NCBI GenBank assembly: GCA_016791475.1
Contig: JAEUWI010000002.1
Span: 124,001 to 188,000 of the forward strand
Length of the DNA: 64,000 nucleotides
Source: Candidatus Hydrogenedentota bacterium
GTDB lineage: Bacteria; Hydrogenedentota; Hydrogenedentia; Hydrogenedentales; JAEUWI01
Reading direction: 5' to 3'
Shown here: one piece after another, positions 43,406 through 50,290 of the stretch
How positions within the stretch are numbered: position 1 is the stretch's first letter
Layout: the number at the start of each line of letters is the position of its first letter
Program-made: the position numbers and the translations under genes
The notes under the pieces: model-generated
The model's database searches: none
What the model was told of the DNA's origin: nothing
What the model saw: the letters and a program-made list of their open reading frames with translations, nothing else

Positions 43406-43497
43406 TTACCCCCCTGGCCCCCCGCAAGCGGGGGGAATGCTACTCACCAAAGGGCACCTCTTGGTCCCCCCCGCTTGCGGGGGGGTAGGGGGGGTAG
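43406..43497. repeat. REP-like inverted repeat (C-run/G-run palindromes)
   Basis: Two near-palindromes built on CCCCCCGCAAGCGGGGGG (43419-43436) and its complement form (43466-43485), each flanked by a TACCCCC-type box, face each other across about 30 bases. The result is a long, very stable hairpin in non-coding DNA, of the sort seen in dispersed REP elements. Confidence 0.7.
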
Positions 43498-43548
43498 AAC
43501 CCGGCACGATTTTCATCCTCTATGGGTGAGGCGAAGCCTCATGAAGGA

Positions 43549-43665
43549 CTGTCCCGTCGTCAGGGAAATGCACGGGATATACCAGCACGCACCCCAGTCC
43601 GCGACACCGGCCCTGAATACGGGCGTTGCGTTTGCGCGGGGTGCGCTCGGGCCACGACGGGACAG
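43549..43665. repeat. Nested inverted repeat of 117 bases, possible MITE or structured RNA
   Basis: CTGTCCCGTCGT (43549-43560) is perfectly complementary to ACGACGGGACAG (43654-43665). Inside lies a second pair, GCACGCACCCC and GGGGTGCGCTC, which pairs over eight bases or more. The gap 43257-43842 contains this and the REP-like element and no convincing gene. Confidence 0.65.
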
Positions 43666-43842
43666 CCACGGACCTCGCGGCATACAATGCCCGTGTAAGA
43701 ACCCCTTAAATTTATCGGCTTTTCCGCTACCACGGAACATGGGTCCGCGTCAGTCCCTATGGAGTGCCATGAACGATTACGAATCAAGTCGTTCAACTTC
43801 CACTTCTGGTAGAATAGGGCATACATAAAGGAGACCCGGCAA

Positions 43843-44046
43843 ATGACAAAAGCCGAAACAACGGCAGAGGGCTTCGTGGCCGTACTGAAAGCGTTGCCTA
43901 AATCGGAACGAGACGCCGTCATAGTTCGAATTGCACAAGACAAAGAATTCGGGCGCGACTTGGCGGACCTTGCGATTGTTGCCGGGCGCAAGGACGAGCC
44001 GAGCCGTCCGTATCGCGCGTATATCGCAAACAGGGCCGCACGATGA
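43843..44046 (+). CDS. Small protein of a RelBE-type locus
   Basis: A 67-residue helical protein with a good ribosome site (AAAGGAG). It begins TKAETTAEGFVAVLKALPKS and ends with RKDEPSRPYRAYIANRAAR. Small proteins of this kind, ending in a similar EPSRPF-like segment, occur just upstream of Phd/RelB-like antitoxins. Here the ATGA at 44043 overlaps such an antitoxin, so it is probably a third component or a second antitoxin. The assignment rests on context and general resemblance, not on a known motif. Confidence 0.7.
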   Translation: MTKAETTAEGFVAVLKALPKSERDAVIVRIAQDKEFGRDLADLAIVAGRKDEPSRPYRAYIANRAAR

Positions 44047-44249
44047 TTCCACTTCACCCACAGTACATTGTTGATGAATCGCACGCGAGGAGATCGATCA
44101 TTCTGCCGCTAGGCGAATGGGAGAAAGTTCTCGATGACCTGGAAGAGTTGGACGACATTCGGGACTATGACGCTGCCATGACCGAGCCCGGTGAACCCTT
44201 GTCGTTTGAGCAAGTGGCACGTGAAATTCGCGAGCAGTACGGCGCGTGA
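44043..44249 (+). CDS. RelB/Phd-like antitoxin
   Basis: A 68-residue protein with the Phd/YefM-type beginning HPQYIVDESHARRSIILPLG, then EWEKVLDDLEELDDIRDYDA and an acidic C-terminal tail that normally wraps the toxin (GEPLSFEQVAREIREQYGA). It overlaps the previous gene by four bases and the start of a truncated toxin by the GTGA at 44246. The partner toxin has been lost, so this antitoxin may now be an orphan with residual DNA-binding autoregulation. Confidence 0.8.
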   Translation: MIPLHPQYIVDESHARRSIILPLGEWEKVLDDLEELDDIRDYDAAMTEPGEPLSFEQVAREIREQYGA

Positions 44250-44296
44250 ACTACACGGTCGAGATCGTAGCGCTCGGGCAGCGCAGGGGTGTCTAA
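44246..44296 (+). pseudogene. Remnant of a RelE/ParE-type toxin (first ~12 codons)
   Basis: Directly coupled to the antitoxin stop (GTGA), the frame reads VNYTVEIVALGQRRGV and then stops. Residues up to about GQR match the usual start of RelE toxins (NYTVEIVPSAQR-like), after which unrelated sequence follows. This marks a deletion of the toxin body. It is too short for a functional product. Confidence 0.6.
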
Positions 44297-44363
44297 AGGG
44301 GCCGCTGATATCCCTTGTTTTCCCGCCTTACCGCGGGGAGAACAGTGGTAACGTGTGGAAACC

Positions 44364-45323
44364 TCATTCCCCGCCCAGTAACTCTTGCGCTCTGTTGCGT
44401 ACGTCGGCACTTGGATGGGTCGTTGCAATTTCTTCGACGAATCGAGTGGCCTCCGGTGTGCCAAGCGAACTTGCGGATATTATGGCCGCGGTAACCTGCG
44501 CATCATTTCCTTGAAGTCCGCGAAGCATGCGCCGCGACTCTGCATCGTCATGGATCAAAGCGAGCGCGACAAGTGGGGCCAAAATGCCCCTGCTCGAAGA
44601 CCCGGACTCCAGTGACTGGTCAATATACTCCCGGATCTCTGGAATATACGCCGCGACGTCACCGGTAGGAAGACGTTCGAGGAAGGGGAGAATCCCGTCG
44701 TCGCTCAATTCGGTAAACCCGGCATAATCGAGTTCGGCATGAGGCTGCATGAGAAAGTCCAGGCTGGCTTTCGTGGGAAGATAAGTAAGCATATTAATCG
44801 CCGACTCGCGGTCTTGAGGACTTACAATTGGGTCTTGTAGATATGCAATCAGACCTTCGACTCCGGCATCGCCCATCCGACTAAGATCATGCAATAGCAA
44901 CAACATATCGGAAAAGCCGCCAAACATTTCACCGCTCCGAAGGCTCGCACGCCGCGCCGTGTCTGCTGTCGCTTCCTGAGCGCCGATGGCTGCGGCCTCA
45001 TTGTCGTCGATCCGTTTAGCCATCGAGGTAAGAAAACCTTGAACGGCGGCTTTCTCTAGTTCCGACATTTCGGCCTGTAATCGAGCCAATTCGCTCTGTA
45101 GTCTCTCGATCTCCACATGCAACGCCTTACATTCATCAGTAGGTAGCGCTGGCGCGGGAGTTACCACTTCCCGCTCGAATTTGGCTCCAGTTGATGAAGT
45201 TGCCGATGTTCCAGAAGGGAAAGTGGGTTCAACAAGCGCGGGAGAGCGAGCAAAGTACGTAGCAGCAAAAGTGAGAACACAAAATAAACCCGTAGTCAAG
45301 ACGTGCCGCAAAGAGATTCTCAC
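44364..45323 (-). CDS. HEAT-repeat-like protein with N-terminal membrane anchor
   Basis: A 319-residue protein. GTG 45323 is preferred because GGGGAG lies six bases upstream; a TTG two codons earlier is less well placed. One hydrophobic segment near the N-terminus (HVLTTGLFCVLTFAATYFAR) is followed by a coiled coil at about 68-95 (HVEIERLQSELARLQAEMSE) and then helical repeats (DRESAINMLTYLPTKASLDF, LVALALIHDDAESRRMLRGL, TPEATRFVEEIATTHPSADV), which look like HEAT/Armadillo-type repeats. Such repeats mediate protein binding. No catalytic motif is visible. The base composition is lower in GC than neighbours, in line with the accessory character of this area. Confidence 0.75.
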   Translation of the reverse strand: MRISLRHVLTTGLFCVLTFAATYFARSPALVEPTFPSGTSATSSTGAKFEREVVTPAPALPTDECKALHVEIERLQSELARLQAEMSELEKAAVQGFLTSMAKRIDDNEAAAIGAQEATADTARRASLRSGEMFGGFSDMLLLLHDLSRMGDAGVEGLIAYLQDPIVSPQDRESAINMLTYLPTKASLDFLMQPHAELDYAGFTELSDDGILPFLERLPTGDVAAYIPEIREYIDQSLESGSSSRGILAPLVALALIHDDAESRRMLRGLQGNDAQVTAAIISASSLGTPEATRFVEEIATTHPSADVRNRAQELLGGE

Positions 45324-45362
45324 AGTCAACTCCCCGTTATATTGGAAACCGCATAGAAATTA

Positions 45363-45614
45363 TCACGTGGTTATTCGAGATCCGACATGCTCTTCCCGCA
45401 AGTAGCGATCATGATTCTCGGACCAATCCGAAGGTAGCTGCTCCGCCTTGCCGATGACACTCGCCAATTGCTCTGCCAGGCTTGGCCCCTGGCCGGAATC
45501 CACCGCCGCAGTTGAGACGGATAGAATTTCAATACGGACCCGCGTGCCTTCCGGAATTCTCGCGGGTTCGTCAAGCACCACTTTGCCTGCCTCGATATGA
45601 CCTGTGTATGTCAT
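45363..45614 (-). CDS. Orphan antitoxin-like protein (paralog of the PIN-linked antitoxin at 54944)
   Basis: An 83-residue protein that shares almost its whole length with the antitoxin at 54944-55180: [27 protein letters not shown] and [18 protein letters not shown], and [12 protein letters not shown]. In the intact copy a PIN toxin starts within ATGA right after EEHAG. Here the reading frame instead runs on through GSRITT, and the toxin sequence is missing from that exact point. The promoter and ribosome site are conserved in both copies. The protein probably still represses its own promoter or cross-neutralises the intact toxin; this is inference. Confidence 0.8.
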   Translation of the reverse strand: MTYTGHIEAGKVVLDEPARIPEGTRVRIEILSVSTAAVDSGQGPSLAEQLASVIGKAEQLPSDWSENHDRYLREEHVGSRITT

Positions 45615-45643
45615 GCTGACCGTCCTTTCTGTTCACCTTTCTC

Positions 45644-45671
45644 AGTATACCCGATGAGCCGGAGGTTGTCA
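45644..45671 (-). promoter_or_regulatory. Promoter of the orphan antitoxin
   Basis: Minus strand TGACAA-N16-TATACT, about 30 bases before the ATG. The same layout (TGACAG-N16-TATACT) precedes the paralogous antitoxin at 55180, which supports both. Confidence 0.6.
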
Positions 45672-45698
45672 CCGAGCGGCAGCAGTTCCGTCCTCATT

Positions 45699-45731
45699 GA
45701 AAAAGCCCGGTGCGCAACCGCGCACCGGGCT
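45699..45731 (-). terminator. Rho-independent terminator of ahcY
   Basis: On the minus strand a perfect 12-bp GC-rich stem (AGCCCGGTGCGC with its complement) closes a four-base loop and is followed by TTTTTC. It lies 24 bases after the ahcY stop. Confidence 0.92.
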
Positions 45732-45755
45732 CTTCAATCTCAATCCAACCGCCGA

Positions 45756-47216
45756 TTAGTAGCGGTAGTGCTCGGGCTTGTAGGGGCCTTCCACCGGAAT
45801 GCCCATATACTTGGACTGGGCGGGGGTGAGCGCGTCGAGCTTCACGCCGAGCTTTTCCAGGTGGAGGCGGGCCACTTCTTCATCCAACGTCTTGGGCAGG
45901 GTATAGACCTTGCCGATTTCGAATTCGCTGGTCTTGGTGAAAAGGGCGATCTGGGCGAGGGTCTGGTTCGCGAAGGAGTTGGACATCACGAAGGAGGGGT
46001 GACCCGTGGCGCAGCCGAGGTTCACCAGGCGGCCCTTGGCCAGCACGATGATGGAGTTGCCGTTCGGGAAGGTGAACTTGTCCACCTGGGGCTTGATTTC
46101 CAGTTCGGTCACGCCGGGCTCGCGCTCGAGGGCCGCGATCTGGATCTCGGAGTCGAAGTGGCCTATGTTGCACACGATGGCGTTGTTCTTCATGGCCTTC
46201 ATGTGGTCCAGGGTGATCACGTCGCAGCAGCCGGTGGTGGTGACGAAGATGTCGCCCTGGGGCGCGGCGTCGTTCATGGTGAGCACCTGGTAGCCTTCCA
46301 TCGCCGCCTGAAGCGCGCAGATGGGGTCGATTTCGGTGACCATCACGCGGGCGCCCAGGCCCTTCATCGCGTCGGCGCAGCCCTTGCCCACGTCGCCGTA
46401 GCCCGCGACCACGACCACCTTGCCGGCGATCATCACGTCGGTCGCGCGCTTGATGCCGTCGGCGAGGGACTCGCGGCAGCCGTAGAGGTTGTCGAACTTC
46501 GACTTGGTGACGGAGTCGTTCACGTTCATCGCGCGGGTGCGAAGCTTGCCCTCTTTCATCATGTGATAGAGGCGGTGCACGCCGGTCGTGGTCTCCTCGG
46601 AGACGCCGATCCAGTTTTCCACCGTGCGGTGCCAGATGTTCTGGTCGTCGGCGTGGACGCGGTGCAGCAGCGAATCCACGATGCGGATCTCGTCGTTGTC
46701 CGTGCAGATGTCGGGCAGCACGCCGTGGGCGTTGTAGTGCTCTTCGAAATCATAGCCGCGGTGGATCAGCAGCGTAGCGTCTCCGCCATCGTCCACGATC
46801 ATGTTCAGCGTGCGGCCGCCGGAGAAGAGCATGGCCTGGTAGGTACACCACCAGTATTCCTCCAGCGTCTCGCCTTTCCACGCGAACACGGGCACGCCCG
46901 CCTTGGCGATGGCCGCCGCCGCGTGATCCTGCGTCGAGAAGATGTTGCAGCTCGCCCAGCGCACTTCGGCACCCAGGGCCACCAGCGTCTCGATGAGCAC
47001 CGCCGTCTGGATGGTCATATGGAGCGAACCCATGATGACCGCGCCGGTGAGGGGCTTGTCCTTGGAATAGCGTTCGCGGATGGCCATGAGACCGGGCATC
47101 TCGATCTCGGCCAGGTCCAATTCCTTCCGTCCCCAGTCGGCCAGGCTCATGTCGGCGACTTTGTAGGGCAGTTCGGCGTCGATGGCCGGGAAAATGTCGA
47201 TTTCGGCGATTGCCAT
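45756..47216 (-). CDS. ahcY: S-adenosyl-L-homocysteine hydrolase
   Basis: A 486-residue enzyme started at ATG 47216, with AAGGAG eight bases upstream; the frame extends 23 codons further without support. Key segments: [76 protein letters not shown], the NAD-binding [20 protein letters not shown], and the C-terminal YKPEHYRY that closes the cofactor site of the adjacent subunit. It splits SAH into adenosine and homocysteine and so keeps methyltransferases active. The ~40-residue insertion typical of many bacterial enzymes is present. It has a strong terminator. Confidence 0.98.
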   Translation of the reverse strand: MAIAEIDIFPAIDAELPYKVADMSLADWGRKELDLAEIEMPGLMAIRERYSKDKPLTGAVIMGSLHMTIQTAVLIETLVALGAEVRWASCNIFSTQDHAAAAIAKAGVPVFAWKGETLEEYWWCTYQAMLFSGGRTLNMIVDDGGDATLLIHRGYDFEEHYNAHGVLPDICTDNDEIRIVDSLLHRVHADDQNIWHRTVENWIGVSEETTTGVHRLYHMMKEGKLRTRAMNVNDSVTKSKFDNLYGCRESLADGIKRATDVMIAGKVVVVAGYGDVGKGCADAMKGLGARVMVTEIDPICALQAAMEGYQVLTMNDAAPQGDIFVTTTGCCDVITLDHMKAMKNNAIVCNIGHFDSEIQIAALEREPGVTELEIKPQVDKFTFPNGNSIIVLAKGRLVNLGCATGHPSFVMSNSFANQTLAQIALFTKTSEFEIGKVYTLPKTLDEEVARLHLEKLGVKLDALTPAQSKYMGIPVEGPYKPEHYRY

Positions 47217-47691
47217 GGGGTGTTCTCCTTGTATCGGTGCTATGGTGGCTGGCACCGCCAGCGATGGTTCTCGGGCAAACTGCAACTAAAGACCCGCACG
47301 GGCGGCAACGAGATACACGGCGGGGAAAATCTGGGAAGGGCGTGGGGGAAGTATACGGCTTTGGGGGCATTTCGAGCAAGTGAAAGAAGACTGATTGGAC
47401 AGGATATACAGGATGGACAAGATTGGACACATACCCGTGAGGTCGTGAAAACCAACCCAGGGTGCCACCCGCACACGCGGGAGCCTGAGCGACCAAGTTT
47501 GCGGGTGATGGAACTGCAATTAGGGAAGATCTCTCCGACGGACAGTGGCGCCCCTCGCCAAAGTCATCTCACCCGTAAGCTCCCCCGCTTCGCTCCGCCG
47601 CGTACGGGTGGCACCCCGTAGTCGGCTTTTCGGCCTGAGCAAATTGCGCTGATGCCCTAATTCGTAATTCTCAATTCTCAATTCTCAATTC
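47217..47691. other. Non-coding gap upstream of ahcY
   Basis: A 475-base stretch without a convincing gene. It contains a degenerate 9-base repeat at 47393-47429 (GATTGGACA/GGATATACA/GGATGGACA/GATTGGACA) and, at its far end, the AATTCTC heptamers that overlap the stop of the ECF-ankyrin gene. I looked for SAH- or SAM-riboswitch features before ahcY and found none. Confidence 0.6.
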
Positions 47692-47700
47692 TTAATTCCC
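47659..47700. repeat. AATTCTC heptamer array, six units
   Basis: Units AATTCGT, three of AATTCTC, AATTCTT and AATTCCC run in tandem. The TAA stop of the ECF-ankyrin gene (minus strand, 47692-47694) lies inside the array. Confidence 0.9.
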
Positions 47701-49293
47701 CTTCCCCACCCCCATCCGCCCGCCGTGGAGATACAGCAGCCGTGCGGCGCTCTCGCGCCCGAAAAACAGCGCCTCTTGGAGGGGCGTCTTCCGAAACATC
47801 CGGTCGCAGCGGTTCACTTCCGCGCCCTGGTGGAGCAGGAGCCGCACAAGGCCGTCCTGGCCGCGTACCGAAGCCGCGTGGAGTGGTGTAAAGCCGAAGG
47901 AACCCGCGTGTTTGTCGATGGTGCCCGGCTGCTGCGCCAGCATCTCCAGCAGGGCCTCGTTGCGCCCGAGGGCGATGGCGCTGATGGGATCCAGCTTGGC
48001 CCCGCGCGCGATCAGGTACTCCGCCAATTCCTCGTGTCCGCGCTCGGCGGCGATATTGAGGGGCGACGCACCGATTTTCAGGCGCTGGTTCACGCTGTCC
48101 GAATCCCGCCGTATCAAGCGGTGGGCCAGGTCCAGATCGCCCAGCGAAGCGGCGGCAAACAAATCGAGCGAGAGGCCCGCGTTACGCGCAATACCGATAA
48201 GTCCCCGGCTCGGGTGTCCCGCCGCGAGGTGCATGAGGCCCTTGCCGTTGTTCATCACGCGGCGCGGATCGCCGCCCGCGCCCAGCAGGAAAGAGAGCAC
48301 ATCACCGTGACCGAAGTCCGCCGCGAGGTGAACCGCCGTGCAGCCCCATTGATCGGGCAGGTTGGGATTGGCGCCGCGCAGGATGAGTTCCTTCGCGAGT
48401 CCGAGATGTCCGCCGCACACGGCCCAGTGCAGCGCGGTGCGCCGCCAGGGTCCGGCGAAATCTATCGTGCCGGCCAGCGGATTGGAGGGGATACCCAGCG
48501 CGCCCCGCTCGAAACGCCCCGGTCGCACGCCGCGCGACAGGAGCATCTGCACCACGCGATCATTGCCGGAGTAGTGGGCCGCATGAGCCGCAAAAAGCAG
48601 CAGAGAAAGGCCCTCGTCGTTAGTAGCCTCGGCCAGCTCGGGCGATTCCGCCAGCAGCGTCTCCACGCGGCTCGCATGGCCGTGCCACGCCGCCATGAAA
48701 ATCTGTACATCGCGCGGAAAGGCCTCGCTCTCGTCGGGCGCATCGTCGCGCTCGTTCGCGGCGGTCTGGCCGAGAAACTCCGCCATCTTCTGCCGCGCAG
48801 TGTAGAGGCGCTTCTTCACCGTGGTCAGGGGCAGGCCCAGGCGCTCGGCGAGGTCTTTCTGGGGCTCATTTTCCCAATAAACCGCATGGATCAAATCCCG
48901 CTGGTCGGGGGAAAGGGTCGTGAGGGCCAGGGCGACGAGCGAGTTGCGACCGTCCGACGCCATGCGCGCCGGGGCCAGAGGCGCCAGGTCCTGCGCGCCC
49001 GACGCCGCCGTCAATTCCACCGTGGGGTGGGATTTGAGCCGCGTCACCCGGTCGCACTGCTTCACCACAATCCGCTTGAACCATGAGGCAAAGGCCACGG
49101 GCGTATCGAGCTGGTGCAGCTTCAGGGCCGCCTCCAGGAAGGCCTCCTGCACGATTTCCTCGGCCCGGTGCCGATCATTGACCCAGGCATGGGCGCGATC
49201 CAGCGCAAAACGCTCAAAGCGCGACACCAGCGTCGTAAACGCTTTGGTGTCGCCTTCTTGCGCGGCGCGGACTATCTGTTCAAGGTCGTTCAT
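47692..49293 (-). CDS. ECF-type sigma factor fused to ankyrin repeats
   Basis: A 533-residue protein started at ATG 49293 (MNDLEQIVRAAQEGDTKAFT) with GGAAG upstream; the open frame extends 37 codons but that stretch is repeat-derived. Sigma region 2 spans about 15-90 (FTTLVSRFERFALDRAHAWV, RHRAEEIVQEAFLEAALKLH) and region 4 about 128-180 (LSPDQRDLIHAVYWENEPQK, DLAERLGLPLTTVKKRLYTA). From about residue 200 to the end there are roughly seven to nine ankyrin repeats (RTALHWAVCGGHLGLAKELI, CTAVHLAADFGHGDVLSFLL, ASPLNIAAERGHEELAEYLI, FTPLHAASVRGQDGLVRLLL). No anti-sigma gene is adjacent, so the ankyrin domain may itself be the regulatory or partner-binding module. Confidence 0.92.
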   Translation of the reverse strand: MNDLEQIVRAAQEGDTKAFTTLVSRFERFALDRAHAWVNDRHRAEEIVQEAFLEAALKLHQLDTPVAFASWFKRIVVKQCDRVTRLKSHPTVELTAASGAQDLAPLAPARMASDGRNSLVALALTTLSPDQRDLIHAVYWENEPQKDLAERLGLPLTTVKKRLYTARQKMAEFLGQTAANERDDAPDESEAFPRDVQIFMAAWHGHASRVETLLAESPELAEATNDEGLSLLLFAAHAAHYSGNDRVVQMLLSRGVRPGRFERGALGIPSNPLAGTIDFAGPWRRTALHWAVCGGHLGLAKELILRGANPNLPDQWGCTAVHLAADFGHGDVLSFLLGAGGDPRRVMNNGKGLMHLAAGHPSRGLIGIARNAGLSLDLFAAASLGDLDLAHRLIRRDSDSVNQRLKIGASPLNIAAERGHEELAEYLIARGAKLDPISAIALGRNEALLEMLAQQPGTIDKHAGSFGFTPLHAASVRGQDGLVRLLLHQGAEVNRCDRMFRKTPLQEALFFGRESAARLLYLHGGRMGVGKGN

Positions 49294-49369
49294 GGGGCTT
49301 CCGTCGGGGTTCTGCCTATTATACCCGGAAAGTCCCGTCGGGCGCTCGGAAAGATACCGTATATCAGAC

Positions 49370-49425
49370 GAATCGGACTGATCTGACCGATCAGATCGGT
49401 CCAATCCGTCAGATCAGTCAGATTC
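49370..49425. repeat. 9-base repeats forming a hairpin with an 18-bp stem
   Basis: GAATCGGACTGATCTGAC (49370-49387) pairs with 49408-49425, with one mismatch, around a 20-base loop that itself contains GACCGATC-A-GATCGGTC. The sequence is made of TCAGATCGG-type nonamers. It starts five bases after the lipoprotein stop (minus strand) and could end its transcript. No T-run follows. Confidence 0.75.
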
Positions 49426-49429
49426 CTCC

Positions 49430-50011
49430 TCAATCCGCCACGCTCATCCCCTTGATCGAGCCATTGGTCTTCAGGTCCGTGCCAAAGTGCATCTGCGCCG
49501 CCACGCGAAGGCTGGGGAAGCCCGAGACTCTTATCGTCGGCGGCGTGGTGTAGCCCGCGCCGCCATCCTCAATCTCGAAGCCAATGATCTGCCCCTGCTT
49601 CACCAGGGCAACCGCCTCCGCCTCGCGCACCTTCCAAAGTTCGCCGGGGCCCGGCGAATAGCGATAGTAGTCCGAAACCTCGTCCAGCCGCGCATTGGTC
49701 ACGCCAAGGGGACCCAGGGTCGCCAGCAGCACCGCCTTGTTCTCGTGGACCCGCTCGCCGCTCGGCGCCGTCCCCGCAGGCGCCGGATTAACGCCGCTGA
49801 AGGCCTGTCGGAACACGTCAGGCTCGACGCCCAGGGCCGCCGCGATGAGCACCACGGGACGACCATGATCCACGGGGTCGGTGTCGTGACCGCCGGTGAA
49901 CTGGACCGGAATGCGGGCGATTTCAGGCGGGGAACAGGAACTCAGGCAAGCGGTGATCAGTGCAAGCGCGCATATACCAAGGCGCCGCAACGACAATAGT
50001 GGGTCATGCAT
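49430..50011 (-). CDS. Lipoprotein, unknown function
   Basis: A 193-residue protein with a lipoprotein signal (LGICALALITACLSSCSP, lipobox LSSC). The mature part contains DHGRPVVLIAAALGVEPDVF and GVNPAPAGTAPSGERVHEN and ends in a domain with IEDGGAGYTTPPTIRVSGFP, a sequence that recurs in secreted proteins with YDG-like repeats. I do not recognise an enzyme. It is divergent from the fadN gene and followed by the nonamer hairpin. Confidence 0.75.
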   Translation of the reverse strand: MHDPLLSLRRLGICALALITACLSSCSPPEIARIPVQFTGGHDTDPVDHGRPVVLIAAALGVEPDVFRQAFSGVNPAPAGTAPSGERVHENKAVLLATLGPLGVTNARLDEVSDYYRYSPGPGELWKVREAEAVALVKQGQIIGFEIEDGGAGYTTPPTIRVSGFPSLRVAAQMHFGTDLKTNGSIKGMSVAD

Positions 50012-50189
50012 GACGTGAATGCTCCTGAGCAGTTGATGACCGTGGGGACCGGCAAACTTCAGTGCTGCCGTCTCAGTATACCGTATAACCTGCCCTGGCC
50101 GTCGCTTCGGTCTTCGTCACTACCAACACGAGCCCAAATAGTTTAAGCTAAGCCCCATGAAGCAAGTGAACCTCCCCGCCCACAAGGCC

Positions 50190-50219
50190 TTGACGCACCG
50201 CGGCAAGGGCCTGTAGGAT
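50190..50219 (+). promoter_or_regulatory. Promoter candidate for the fadN-fadA operon
   Basis: TTGACG and TAGGAT are separated by 18 bases, 71 bases before the ATG at 50291. Both hexamers are good. Confidence 0.55.
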
Positions 50220-50290
50220 GGGGGGTGGGTCTAACGACCGGTAAGTACGCCGCAAGGCACACGGGCGAGTCTAAAAGGAGAAGCAAATCC

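Noticed and set aside
47217-47340. SAH or SAM riboswitch upstream of ahcY
   Set aside because: The conserved core of these motifs is not present in the leader.
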